From UKL13-3 sp943369665 (GTDB lineage: Bacteria; Bacteroidota; Bacteroidia; UKL13-3): 64,000 nt of DNA. The stretch is from positions 62,001-126,000 of the forward strand of contig CALRNX020000005.1 of NCBI GenBank assembly GCA_943369665.1, read 5' to 3'. The stretch's first letter is position 1. Each line of letters begins with the position of its first letter. The position numbers were made by a program, and so were the translations under genes. The notes beneath the pieces are model-generated. The model saw only the letters and a program-made list of their open reading frames with translations. It was not told where the DNA came from and ran no database searches. Positions 27,837 to 36,111 of this stretch are shown here, one piece after another.

Positions 27837-29144
27837 TTAATCCTCCTTTGCCCAATTAGCCCTATCCATCGGGCTGAATTGCCATGGAGCCTGGTTGTTT
27901 TCCACGTTGGTGAACATATTATTAAGGCTCCCCGGAGCAGATGATTGTTCCATTACTTTATACCTGCGCATCTCCACGATCATTTCCATCGGGTTGATGT
28001 TTATCGGGCAGGCTTCCACGCATGCATTGCAGGTATTGCACGCCCACAGTTCTTCTTCGCTCACATAGCTGTGCAGGTTTTTACCATCCTCTACAAATGT
28101 TCCGTTGTTGGCATCAATATTTTTGCCCACTTCTTCCAAACGGTCGCGCACATCCATCACAACCTTGCGTGGCGATAATAATTTACCGGTAATATTTTGC
28201 GGGCAACTGGATGTACACCTTCCACACTCGGTGCAAGAATAAGCATCCATTAAGTTTTTCCAGGTAAGGTCCTGTACATCTTTTACACCAAAACTTGTTG
28301 GTGGTACATACCCTTCCGGGGTGGCTGCACTCGGGTCCAGCATCAGTTTTACTTCTTGTGTAACCGACCCCATATTGTTCAGGTTTCCTTTGGGTTTAAG
28401 GTTTGAATAATAGGTATTGGGAAATGCTAAAATGATATGGAAGTGTTTGCTGAAAGGCAGGTAGTTCATAAAGGCAAAAATGCCAATGATGTGGAACCAC
28501 CAGCAAACGCGTTCGATCAGCAACAATGTAGCTGTGCTGAACTGAGCATACAGAGGAGCGATGAGCCAACTGCTGACAGGGAAAGAACCATGTGCCCCAA
28601 AATGTTCAACACCTCTGGCCTGTAAAAGTTGATCGGCAGCATTCATTTTTAAGAGCGCCCCCATCAATACAATTTCGATGCACAAAATCGTAGCCGCATC
28701 TTTATTTGCCCAGCCTTTCAGCTCGGGGCTTTGAAATCGGGCAAGTTTAACCACATACCGCCTGATCAAAAAGATAGCACACGAAACCAGAACTCCTAAA
28801 GCCAGAATTTCAAAAAAGCCTATGGCCAGATCGTAAACCGGACCGAGGAAAGAAAGCACCCGGTGTGTACCAAAAATACCGTCAATGAGGATTTCGAGGA
28901 CTTCTATATTGATAAGCACAAAACCTACATATACAATTAAATGCAACACAAACGGAACCGGACGTGCGGCCATTTTGGTTTGGCCAAAAGCCACCTTAAG
29001 CATTGTTTTCCAGCGCTCTGGCTTATTGTCGCTCAAGTCAATGTCTTTTCCGAGAAGGATGTTTCTGCGAATTTTGCCAATGTTTTTAGCAAAAAAATAG
29101 ATGGCAACAGCCGCAACAATAACAAACAGTATTTGTGAAATCAT
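27837..29144 (-). CDS. Membrane-bound 4Fe-4S dicluster oxidoreductase subunit (HdrE/D N-terminal-like)
   Basis: 435 residues from the ATG at 29144. The frame extends upstream to 29204, but a -7-like box (TAATATTG, 29172-29165) lies inside that extension, and the Met at 29144 directly precedes the first helix. Five or six membrane segments in residues 1 to about 260 resemble a nitrate-reductase-gamma/HdrE-type cytochrome module. Residues about 300-400 carry two clusters, CTECGRCTSSCP and CNTCNACVEACP. Together with the CCG-domain protein at 25213 it would form a quinone-linked Fe-S oxidoreductase. The electron donor and acceptor are unknown. Confidence 0.88.
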   Translation of the reverse strand: MISQILFVIVAAVAIYFFAKNIGKIRRNILLGKDIDLSDNKPERWKTMLKVAFGQTKMAARPVPFVLHLIVYVGFVLINIEVLEILIDGIFGTHRVLSFLGPVYDLAIGFFEILALGVLVSCAIFLIRRYVVKLARFQSPELKGWANKDAATILCIEIVLMGALLKMNAADQLLQARGVEHFGAHGSFPVSSWLIAPLYAQFSTATLLLIERVCWWFHIIGIFAFMNYLPFSKHFHIILAFPNTYYSNLKPKGNLNNMGSVTQEVKLMLDPSAATPEGYVPPTSFGVKDVQDLTWKNLMDAYSCTECGRCTSSCPQNITGKLLSPRKVVMDVRDRLEEVGKNIDANNGTFVEDGKNLHSYVSEEELWACNTCNACVEACPININPMEMIVEMRRYKVMEQSSAPGSLNNMFTNVENNQAPWQFSPMDRANWAKED

Positions 29145-29228
29145 AGTGTTTCCGTGTGTGTTCACAATATTAGTAAAAAAATGGAGAGCGCGATGCCCGC
29201 CCATGAAATTTAGAATTGTTAAAAATGA

Positions 29229-29259
29229 TTTGCATGGAATATAAAAATTCTTACTTTTG
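29229..29259 (+). promoter_or_regulatory. Promoter of tRNA-Phe
   Basis: TTTG (29229-29232), exactly 19 bp, then TACTTTTG (29252-29259): a full match to the Bacteroidota housekeeping promoter. Transcription should begin near 29266, giving a leader of about 54 nt before the tRNA. Confidence 0.8.
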
Positions 29260-29319
29260 CATCCCCATCGAATAAATGGGAGCCGGCTTGAACCGAAAAG
29301 CTGGTAGATTATAAAAAAT

Positions 29320-29392
29320 GGTGCGGTAGCTCAGTCGGTAGAGCAAAAGACTGAAAATCTTTGTGTCGGGGGTTCGATTCCCTCCCACACCA
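29320..29392 (+). tRNA. tRNA-Phe (anticodon GAA)
   Basis: 73 nt fold into a cloverleaf: acceptor 29320-29326 with 29385-29391, D-stem GCTC/GAGC, anticodon stem AAAGA/TCTTT with loop CTGAAAA (anticodon GAA at 29353-29355), T-stem GGGGG/CCCTC with loop TTCGATT, discriminator A. The CCA end is not encoded (CTT follows). One flaw: base pair 5-68 in the acceptor stem is C-A, where a C-G pair would be expected. It is followed by a terminator and then by a tandem array of degenerate copies of its own 3' half. Confidence 0.93.
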
Positions 29393-29401
29393 CTTCTTAG
29401 A

Positions 29402-29430
29402 AGCCTTCGAGAAATCGAGGGCTTTTTTTT
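29402..29430 (+). terminator. Intrinsic terminator of tRNA-Phe
   Basis: Nine-base stem AGCCTTCGA / TCGAGGGCT with one G-T pair and a GAAA tetraloop, followed by seven T residues, ten bases after the tRNA. This is the parent copy of five similar hairpins in the array. Confidence 0.9.
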
Positions 29431-29835
29431 GTTTATTCCCTCTGAAAATATTTCGGTCAGGGGTTCTCCCGCTTTATTGCGGGACTCCCACACCACTCTT
29501 TAAAAGCCTTCGAGAAATCGAGGGCTTTTTTTTGTTTAATCGAGTTTGAAAATTTTGTGCGGAGGTTCTCCCGCTATATTGCGGGACTCCCACACCACTT
29601 CTTAGAAGCCTTCGAGAAATCAAGGGCTTTTTTTTGTTTAATCGAGTTTGAAAATTTTGTGCGGAGGTTCTCTCGCTATATTGCGGGACTCCCACACCAC
29701 TCTTTAAAGCCTTCGAGAAATCGAGGGCTTTTTTGTTTAACCCCTCTGAAAATATTTCGGTCAGGGGTTTTCCCGCTATATTGCGGGACTCCCACACCAC
29801 TTCTTAAAGCCTTCGAGAAATCGAGAACTTTTTTT
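29431..29835 (+). repeat. Tandem array of degenerate tRNA-Phe 3' halves plus terminator (4 copies, about 102 bp)
   Basis: Terminator-like hairpins recur with starts at 29402, 29505, 29607, 29708 and 29808, spacings of 103, 102, 101 and 100 bp. Each interval contains a sequence aligning to the tRNA from the anticodon loop onward: CTGAAAATATTTCGGTCAGG or TTTGAAAATTTTGTGCGGAG, then GGTTC, then CTCCCACACCAC, then the terminator. In every copy the T-loop region is replaced by an 18-bp palindrome such as TCCCGCTATATTGCGGGA. Two subtypes alternate: intervals 1 and 4 are alike, and 2 and 3 are alike. The third hairpin has one stem mismatch and the fifth two or more. No copy can fold as a tRNA. Frames of 80-108 codons across this array are artefacts. 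Confidence 0.85.
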
Positions 29836-29857
29836 GTTCAGTCGAAACTTGACTATT

Positions 29858-30550
29858 TTATCTGAGAATGGAAACCCCGTTCTGATCGGTTGTGAGCACC
29901 TCGCTCATGTGATCGAAAAATGGACGTAAGCTTTTAAATACATCATTTGCTTTTACAACAAAATCTTTAGCCAACACTTCCTCGTCTGTGAATGAATGCC
30001 GCAGCAAGAACTGTTTATACCTCAACAAGTCGATTGCAGGATGGTCCTTTGCATATCCTTTGGGTGCCGTTGCTACCTGTTCTCCTCTCAATGTTCCGAA
30101 AGTTTTCACAAGCTGTTTTCCAGAAAGCACCTTCCTCCAATCATCATAGTTGAAGTCAATATCCTGCCTGATCCTTTTCAAGTCTTCAGGGTTTGGGGCA
30201 AAAAATCCTCCTGCAATGAACGAATTTCCGGGTTCGAGGTGAAGATAATAACCGCCTCGAAGCTTTTTCGTTGCTCTTTTAAATCGCATACCCCAATGTG
30301 TTTTATAAGGATTTTTATCTTTTGAAAACCGGGTATCGGCATAGATTCTGTAAACCGATTTTTTGCCCGATTCTGTTTCAATCCGGTCATGTCCATTCAT
30401 CTTTTCCAACAGCGCATCTGCAAAACCAATGATCTGTCCGTATGCTTCGAGGTATTGATCCTTATGCGCGTGAAACCATTCCCGGTTATTATGCTTCGAT
30501 ATTAATGTAAGAAAACCGATTGCTGATGCAGGAATAGCAGTATGTTTCAT
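29858..30550 (-). CDS. DUF2461 family protein
   Basis: 230 residues matching the DUF2461/TIGR02453 pattern: an N-terminal FLTLISKHNNREWFHAHKDQY, RIYADTRFSKDKNPYKTHWG, then GGYYLHLEPGNSFIAGGFFAPNPEDLKRIRQDI. The family is widespread, cytoplasmic and of unknown function. It is separated from glyA by a terminator and stands alone. Confidence 0.88.
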   Translation of the reverse strand: MKHTAIPASAIGFLTLISKHNNREWFHAHKDQYLEAYGQIIGFADALLEKMNGHDRIETESGKKSVYRIYADTRFSKDKNPYKTHWGMRFKRATKKLRGGYYLHLEPGNSFIAGGFFAPNPEDLKRIRQDIDFNYDDWRKVLSGKQLVKTFGTLRGEQVATAPKGYAKDHPAIDLLRYKQFLLRHSFTDEEVLAKDFVVKANDVFKSLRPFFDHMSEVLTTDQNGVSILR

Positions 30551-30590
30551 TTGTGTTGATTGTTATTAAATAGAACAGCAATGCGAAGTA

Positions 30591-30626
30591 AAAAAAGCCC
30601 TGAACAGTTAAACTATCCAGGGCTTT
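30591..30626 (-). terminator. Intrinsic terminator of glyA
   Basis: On the minus strand a nine-base stem AAAGCCCTG / CAGGGCTTT with a 15-base loop is followed by a run of T residues, 21 bp after the glyA stop. Confidence 0.82.
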
Positions 30627-30646
30627 ATCTTTATCACTTTTATTCT

Positions 30647-31921
30647 TTAGTCTTTGTACAAAGGGAAATTCTCCATCAAGCTGTTCACTTTTTTGCGAAT
30701 ATCACTAATGGTGTTTTCATCCTCAGGGTTCATCAACACCGTATCGATCATTTCCACGATGGTTTCCATATGTGCTTCTTTTAATCCGCGAGTGGTAATA
30801 GCAGCAGTTCCAATCCTTATTCCCGAAGTAACAAATGGTGATTTATCATCAAACGGAACCATGTTTTTATTTAATGTAATATCCGCTTTTACCAGAGCAT
30901 TTTCGGCTGCCTTACCACTGATGTTTTTATTGCGCAAGTCGATTAACATTAAATGATTATCGGTACCTCCGGAAATAATTTTGTATCCACGGTTAACCAA
31001 AGCCTTCGCCATTGCCTGAGCATTGTCGCGCACTTGTTTCATGTATTGTTTGTATTCATCACTTAATGCTTCGCCAAATGCAACGGCTTTGGCTGCAATC
31101 ACATGCTCCAATGGTCCGCCTTGTGTACCGGGGAAAACAGCAGCATCCAATAATGCGCTCATCATTTTGATCTCGCCTTTAGGTGTTTTATGTCCCCATG
31201 GATTTTCAAAATCTTTGCCCATCATAATGATTCCACCACGAGGACCGCGTAATGTTTTATGTGTTGTTGAAGTAACAATATGGCAATGTGGCATCGGGTC
31301 ATTCAACAAACCCGCAGCGATCATTCCGGCAGGATGTGCAATATCGGCAAGCAACAAAGCACCAACAGCATCAGCAATGGCACGCAGGCGCTTGTAATCC
31401 CAGTCGCGCGAATACGCTGATGCTCCGCAGATCATCAATTTGGGCATTTCGCGTTTGGCTGTTGCCTCAACTTTATCATAATCAATTAAGCCGGTTGCTT
31501 CTTCCACTCCATAAAATGATGGCTTGTATAATTTACCTGAAAAATTAACCGGGGAGCCATGCGTTAAATGTCCGCCATGTGAAAGATCAAATCCTAAAAT
31601 TTTATCGCCCGGATTCAAACAAGCCAGCATTACGGCTGCATTTGCCTGCGCCCCGCTATGTGGCTGTACATTTGCCCAAGCTGCACCAAACAATTCTTTC
31701 AACCGATCAATAGCCAATTGTTCTACCACATCTACGACTTCGCATCCACCATAATATCTTTTTCCGGGAAGACCTTCAGCATATTTGTTGGTGAGCACAC
31801 TTCCCTGCGCTTGCATCACTTGTTTTGTCACAAAGTTTTCGGAAGCAATTAACTCCAAACCATGTTCTTGTCTTTTGTACTCTTGTTCAATCAGGTCAAA
31901 TATTGCTGTATCTTTTTTCAT
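30647..31921 (-). CDS. glyA: Serine hydroxymethyltransferase
   Basis: 424 residues, normal length. Converts serine and tetrahydrofolate to glycine and methylene-THF with PLP. Motifs: LIASENFVTKQVMQAQGSVLTNKYAEG, SGAQANAAV, and the PLP-lysine region VTSTTHKTLRGPRGG (Lys222). Own terminator; divergent from the nucleotidyltransferase gene. Confidence 0.97.
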   Translation of the reverse strand: MKKDTAIFDLIEQEYKRQEHGLELIASENFVTKQVMQAQGSVLTNKYAEGLPGKRYYGGCEVVDVVEQLAIDRLKELFGAAWANVQPHSGAQANAAVMLACLNPGDKILGFDLSHGGHLTHGSPVNFSGKLYKPSFYGVEEATGLIDYDKVEATAKREMPKLMICGASAYSRDWDYKRLRAIADAVGALLLADIAHPAGMIAAGLLNDPMPHCHIVTSTTHKTLRGPRGGIIMMGKDFENPWGHKTPKGEIKMMSALLDAAVFPGTQGGPLEHVIAAKAVAFGEALSDEYKQYMKQVRDNAQAMAKALVNRGYKIISGGTDNHLMLIDLRNKNISGKAAENALVKADITLNKNMVPFDDKSPFVTSGIRIGTAAITTRGLKEAHMETIVEMIDTVLMNPEDENTISDIRKKVNSLMENFPLYKD

Positions 31922-31962
31922 GTATCTTAAACATTAACTAGCGCGCAATTTAGTAATTTCAC

Positions 31963-31992
31963 TTGAATGCGAAAGTGAAAGGTTTAACTTTG
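31963..31992 (+). promoter_or_regulatory. Promoter of the sugar nucleotidyltransferase gene
   Basis: TTG (31963-31965), exactly 19 bp, then TAACTTTG (31985-31992): full consensus. Predicted start near 31999, leader about 12 nt. Confidence 0.75.
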
Positions 31993-32010
31993 ACCGAGTA
32001 AATTTTTAAA

Positions 32011-33000
32011 ATGAAAGCAATCATTCCTGTTGCAGGTATTGGCACACGCCTTCGTCCGCATACACATACACAACCCAAAGCCCTCATTCCCATTGCGGGT
32101 AAACCAATCCTTGCGCATATTATTGATGCGTTGATTGAATCTCATATCACCGAGTTTGTTTTCATCATCGGCTATATGGGCGATAAAATTGAAAGTTATA
32201 TTACTACGCATTATCCTAATGTTAAAACGAGTTTTGTGATCCAGACAACAGGTCGCGGAACGGGTCATGCCATATGGTTGGCTAAAGAAATTATAAAGGA
32301 TGATGAATTGTTGATCGTATTGGGCGATACCATTGCAGATGTCAATTTATCCCAACTATTGCAATCGGAGAGTACCACATTGTGTGTTAAAAAAGTAGAA
32401 GACCCGAGACTTTTTGGTGTGGCAGAGCTGAACACTGATGGAAGCATTAAAAAGCTGATCGAAAAACCAACGATCCCAAAATCAAACCTTGCATTGGTTG
32501 GAATTTACCGCATCAAAGAAACCGCAAAATTGTTTGAAGCCATTGAATACAATATTCAACACAAAATTACCACGCAAAACGAATACCATTTAACGGATGC
32601 ATTAATGCGCATGATCGACCAGGGTGTTGCAATGAAAACAGTGGATGTCGATAATTGGTTCGACTGTGGTAAAAAAGAAATTTTACTGGATACCAATGCT
32701 ACGTTACTCAAGCGCCTCAATTACGATACGTCTAAATATACATTTGAAAATACCATCATTATTCCACCCGTGTTTATAGGTGAAAATTGCACCATTGCAA
32801 ATTCCATTATCGGGCCAAATGTTTCGGTTGGTGATAATGCCGCTTTAAATTATGCTGTTATCAAGGATAGTATTATAGGTCCTTACGCACAAATTGAATA
32901 TACCATCCTGGATCGATCCTTAATCGGAAACGATGCCGTATTTATTGGTATGAAACAAAGCCTGAATATTGGCGACAGTACTGAAATTAATTTTGGATAA
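32011..33000 (+). CDS. Sugar-1-phosphate nucleotidyltransferase with left-handed beta-helix tail
   Basis: 329 residues. The N-terminal nucleotidyltransferase signature (MKAIIPVAGIGTRLRP ... PKALIPIAGKPIL), the metal-binding GDTIAD, and EKPTIPKSNLALVGIYRI match glucose-1-phosphate thymidylyl/uridylyl-type enzymes. From about 245 a hexapeptide left-handed beta-helix follows (FIGENCTIANSIIGPNVSVGDNA). It makes an NDP-sugar for envelope polysaccharide in the cytoplasm; exact nucleotide and sugar are uncertain. No glycan cluster surrounds it. Followed after 28 bp by an unrelated small gene, possibly co-transcribed. Confidence 0.85.
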   Translation: MKAIIPVAGIGTRLRPHTHTQPKALIPIAGKPILAHIIDALIESHITEFVFIIGYMGDKIESYITTHYPNVKTSFVIQTTGRGTGHAIWLAKEIIKDDELLIVLGDTIADVNLSQLLQSESTTLCVKKVEDPRLFGVAELNTDGSIKKLIEKPTIPKSNLALVGIYRIKETAKLFEAIEYNIQHKITTQNEYHLTDALMRMIDQGVAMKTVDVDNWFDCGKKEILLDTNATLLKRLNYDTSKYTFENTIIIPPVFIGENCTIANSIIGPNVSVGDNAALNYAVIKDSIIGPYAQIEYTILDRSLIGNDAVFIGMKQSLNIGDSTEINFG

Positions 33001-33028
33001 AGATCAATAACCCCTCATTATTTTAATC

Positions 33029-33505
33029 ATGACAAACCCAAAAGGATTAACCACAGAACGTTTTGTTTCACTTTACGGATTTTTTGCCATCAATTACCCC
33101 AAATTGTGGAAGCAGGAAACCGATGATGCCGGACACTATATTTTTTCGAACGAAATGGGCGGCAGCGGAGTAACCCGGATTATTGTACTGGACAACGAAT
33201 ACCAGGGAGATGATGCGGCAAAAAAATTGTTGGAAGAAGTCTATCATCAAAACCAATCCTTTAATCCATCATTATTGGCTGCAGGCAAAAACCGGTTTGT
33301 ATATTTTGTAAAAGAACATGATGTGAATGGAAATAATTTCACGGTATATTATTGGGTAACGGCATATGCAGACAAAGCGGTGTTAATTACTTTTACAATT
33401 CAAACATCCATGAAAGAGATGGATACACCGATGGCGGAAAAAGCAGAAGTAGAGGCAATGGTGGCCTCATTGGAATTTATGCATGATGCCGTTAAACATG
33501 GTTAA
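33029..33505 (+). CDS. Small cytoplasmic protein, PsbP/DUF3805-like pattern
   Basis: 158 residues without signal peptide or cysteine. The order of motifs (FFAINYPKLWKQETDDAGHYIFSN in two parts, then GVTRIIVLDNEY, YFVKEHDVNGNNFTVYYWVTAYADKAVLITFTI) resembles the PsbP/DcrB-like fold of small proteins such as DUF3805. That resemblance is by eye and unconfirmed. It follows the nucleotidyltransferase closely. Confidence 0.7.
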   Translation: MTNPKGLTTERFVSLYGFFAINYPKLWKQETDDAGHYIFSNEMGGSGVTRIIVLDNEYQGDDAAKKLLEEVYHQNQSFNPSLLAAGKNRFVYFVKEHDVNGNNFTVYYWVTAYADKAVLITFTIQTSMKEMDTPMAEKAEVEAMVASLEFMHDAVKHG

Positions 33506-33578
33506 ACGGGAGTTTGTCCCCCTCTTTTAATCAACTATTTTTAGTATCCTTGCACCACAAATCTATTCAAAACAATTT

Positions 33579-34202
33579 ATGAATTACTCAAAACCATTCA
33601 TCCTTGCTGCTGCATTGTTCGGCACCCTTTTTTGCCGTGCTCAATCTGTTGAATTACGTCCAATCGCTGCTTATACTTTCCAGGAAACATTTCCATTCAG
33701 CGGTGGCAATGTTCGCATCAATGATGGAGCAACGTATGGAGCTGCATTAGGTTATGTGCTTCAGAAAAAAATTGACATTAGCCTTGCATACCAAATTCAA
33801 TCTACAACATTGGATATTAACAGGTATCCTTCCTTTCCGGGCGATAAAGGAAATGATGCTTCTATTTCTTTTTATCAATTAGGGCTTAGTCGCAACCATC
33901 TATTGCCGTCAACAGATAAAGTGATCCCTTATACCGGTATTTTATTGGGAGTTGCATACCTCAATATAAAAGACGATCGTTATCAGGATGTTACCCGAGC
34001 TGCATTTGGATTAAATGCAGGTGCCAAGATAATGTTTAATGAACGCGTAGGACTCAACCTATTTGCTTTGTTACAATCACCCATCAGTGGTCTGGGCTTA
34101 ACGGTTTCTGCCGGATCAGGCGGTGCTAGCACGGGTGTATCCACTTACAGTTATGTGATGCAATTTAGTTTGGGCGGAGGATTGGTGTTTAAACTCAAAT
34201 AG
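33579..34202 (+). CDS. Outer-membrane beta-barrel protein, unknown
   Basis: 207 residues with signal peptide ending FCRAQS. The mature part alternates beta strands and turns (YGAALGYVLQKKIDISLAYQIQ, GINAGAKI-type central strands, ending MQFSLGGGLVFKLK), as in eight-stranded OmpA/OmpX-like barrels. No family named. A TATCCTTG box lies at 33545-33552, one mismatch from -7 consensus. The stop lies 3 bp from the convergent DUF2490 gene. Confidence 0.75.
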   Translation: MNYSKPFILAAALFGTLFCRAQSVELRPIAAYTFQETFPFSGGNVRINDGATYGAALGYVLQKKIDISLAYQIQSTTLDINRYPSFPGDKGNDASISFYQLGLSRNHLLPSTDKVIPYTGILLGVAYLNIKDDRYQDVTRAAFGLNAGAKIMFNERVGLNLFALLQSPISGLGLTVSAGSGGASTGVSTYSYVMQFSLGGGLVFKLK

Positions 34203-34205
34203 AGT

Positions 34206-34955
34206 CTATCTCGCTTTCATCACTTTCAGAAAATTATTAATGCTTAAGGTAAGCGAAAGAGCGTTTGTTATTTCGTAGGGGGCATTTGTTTTGAAATTGC
34301 TTTGATAGGTATAACATGCCTCTATAACAATATCATCGGTAAAGCAATAACCCAAACCAAGGTTTGCCCTGTTTTGGTCAACCAAACGACCTTGCCCAAG
34401 ATTCAGAAATATTTCATCTGATGCAATCAGGTAACATGTTTTTTTGCGGATCGATTTGCTATTTAAAGGAACAAAAACCTTGGGCATATAACGCAACCTT
34501 GGGGTGTACTTAAATTCATTTGTTTGGTTGTGGTGCACAAACCTGTTTTCAAAACGCAGGCGATTATAAAGTGTGAATCTTCGTGTGTTATATAAATGTT
34601 GTGCTTGAACCGAAGGTCGTATTTCATAAGTGGCGGGTTGACCAACCTCCGCAACTTCCACATTGTTCCAAAACCCAAGCGAAGCTGATAATTTGATGCG
34701 GGGTGTGATATAATAATGTATCCATCCCCTTGCTCCGTATTGAGCAACATGCTTGTTTAAATGATATTGATTATTAGAATCGTTTGTATTGCTCATTTGC
34801 AAGTCAGCCTGAAATACCAGGCGATTGACCGCATGCGTTAAGTTCACCTCATACCAGGCTTGTCCGGTCGATATAGCATCAAGCTCTCCCGAATTTTGAG
34901 CGAAAACAGAATGGGTAAGAAATAATGAAAAAACAAAAAAACTGGACAATCGCAT
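34206..34955 (-). CDS. DUF2490 outer-membrane protein
   Basis: 249 residues with signal peptide ending SVFAQ. Pattern typical of DUF2490: an N-terminal strand QAWYEVNLTHAVNRLVFQADLQ, central RFTLYNRLRFENRF and TPRLRYMPKVFVPL, and RANLGLGYCFTDDIVIEACY near the end. The family is predicted to form outer-membrane barrels; function unknown. A TTTATTTG box just upstream of the ATG hints at a very short leader. Confidence 0.82.
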   Translation of the reverse strand: MRLSSFFVFSLFLTHSVFAQNSGELDAISTGQAWYEVNLTHAVNRLVFQADLQMSNTNDSNNQYHLNKHVAQYGARGWIHYYITPRIKLSASLGFWNNVEVAEVGQPATYEIRPSVQAQHLYNTRRFTLYNRLRFENRFVHHNQTNEFKYTPRLRYMPKVFVPLNSKSIRKKTCYLIASDEIFLNLGQGRLVDQNRANLGLGYCFTDDIVIEACYTYQSNFKTNAPYEITNALSLTLSINNFLKVMKAR

Positions 34956-35033
34956 TAAAACAAATAAAGTAATTATTTAGGAATAATTGTATTCACAAAA
35001 ATGATTAAGTTAGCAGAACCTAAAAGCAATATC

Positions 35034-35534
35034 ATGATATTATCAAAAGAATTTATCTGTTTGATGCTTATCGCAGCTGGTAGTTTTTATGCAAAGGCGC
35101 AGTGTACTGTTACAACAGAAATGAACGCCAATGGAACCATCAGTAAAGCAACAGAAGCCCAGGTTATTTATAACAATGAAAGATACACGATGCTGAGCCA
35201 GATAAAACATGACGGCATTGATTATTATTTTGTGTGGGTAGTTAAACCCATTGTAAACGAATCAGTAAAGTCGGCTTCAATGGAGATTGTATTTGACAAT
35301 GAAAACACTGTAAAACTCGATTTTTATGATAGCTATAGAGAACGCAAGGACTCATCCATAAGTGCCTTATTCAGAGTACCTCCCGAGCATGTCGAGATCC
35401 TTTCTTCCCATCCAATAAACCACATCAGGATCAATACAAGCGAGGGGCCCAAAAATTTTATATTAAAATTGCATAAAGAATTAGTAAAACAGGAATTTTT
35501 ATGTCTAATTGCCGCCATTAAAGAAAACAAATAA
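35034..35534 (+). CDS. Secreted protein, unknown function
   Basis: 166 residues from the ATG at 35034, which begins a signal peptide (MILSKEFICLMLIAAGSFYA); the frame can start at 35001 but that would add a charged prefix. The mature protein contains one cysteine and a beta-rich core (EAQVIYNNERYTMLSQIKHDG, YFVWVVKP, AINEN-like ENTVKLDFYD). No family recognised. First of five same-strand genes for secreted proteins. Confidence 0.65.
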   Translation: MILSKEFICLMLIAAGSFYAKAQCTVTTEMNANGTISKATEAQVIYNNERYTMLSQIKHDGIDYYFVWVVKPIVNESVKSASMEIVFDNENTVKLDFYDSYRERKDSSISALFRVPPEHVEILSSHPINHIRINTSEGPKNFILKLHKELVKQEFLCLIAAIKENK

Positions 35535-35566
35535 TTAATACATTTATCAACCTAATCAAACACATT

Positions 35567-36064
35567 ATGAAAAAAACTACTCTTTATGCTTCGTTATTTT
35601 TTGCAGCTTGTTCATTTTTCGCGGTATCAAACGTTAATGCCCAAGTAAGTAAAGATGAAATCCAACTTGTTCAATCTATTTGGGGAATGGAAAAACGTGC
35701 TATAGTAAGTGAGTATATGAAATTTACCGAAGCCGAAGTAACAAAATTCACCCCATTGTATGATGCCTATACTGCCGAACACAAAAAACTGGGAGAAGAA
35801 CGCATTCAAATCATTGCAGAATATGCCCAAAACTACGCTACGCTAACGGATGCGCAAGCAGATAATTTAACCCAACGTCTGTTGAAAAACAATGCCGCTA
35901 TTGACAAACTACAACTGAAATATTACAATAAAATGAAAACGGCTATTTCAGCTAAACGTGCAGCACAATTTTTACAACTTGAAATGTATATTCAAACCAC
36001 GTTGCGTGCCGAAATGCAGAACAATATTCCTTTTATTGGTGAGTTAGATAAAAAGGCTAATTAA
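35567..36064 (+). CDS. Secreted helical protein, Spy/CpxP-like
   Basis: 165 residues: signal peptide (ending NVNAQ), then four amphipathic helices rich in Lys, Glu and Gln (FTEAEVTKFTPLYDAYTAEHKKL, LTDAQADNLTQRLLKNNAAIDKLQLKYYNKM). The LTPxQ-like and helix pattern resembles Spy/CpxP periplasmic chaperone-type proteins, common in Bacteroidota as sensors of ECF sigma factors. Periplasmic. A strong terminator overlaps its last codons. Confidence 0.68.
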   Translation: MKKTTLYASLFFAACSFFAVSNVNAQVSKDEIQLVQSIWGMEKRAIVSEYMKFTEAEVTKFTPLYDAYTAEHKKLGEERIQIIAEYAQNYATLTDAQADNLTQRLLKNNAAIDKLQLKYYNKMKTAISAKRAAQFLQLEMYIQTTLRAEMQNNIPFIGELDKKAN

Positions 36065-36078
36065 GCCTTTTTGTTTTT
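36050..36078 (+). terminator. Intrinsic terminator overlapping the stop codon
   Basis: AAAAAGGCT (36050-36058), loop AATTA, AGCCTTTTT (36064-36072), then G and five T residues. The left arm encodes the last codons of the Spy-like gene and the loop contains part of the stop codon, so translation to the end could interfere with hairpin formation. Confidence 0.72.
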
Positions 36079-36111
36079 CATTAAGCAACAAACTTAACCG
36101 TGCATCACTAT

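Noticed and set aside
29402..29835. CRISPR array
   Set aside because: Regular spacing of about 102 bp, but the spacers are themselves repeated and tRNA-derived, units are too long, and there are no cas genes.
29251..29865. Frames of 81, 108 and 102 codons on both strands over the tRNA-Phe array, e.g. a product containing GGNRTPDTKIFSLLLYRLSY
   Set aside because: This is a well-known false protein produced by translating the complement of a tRNA-Phe; the others repeat the same tRNA-half and terminator DNA.
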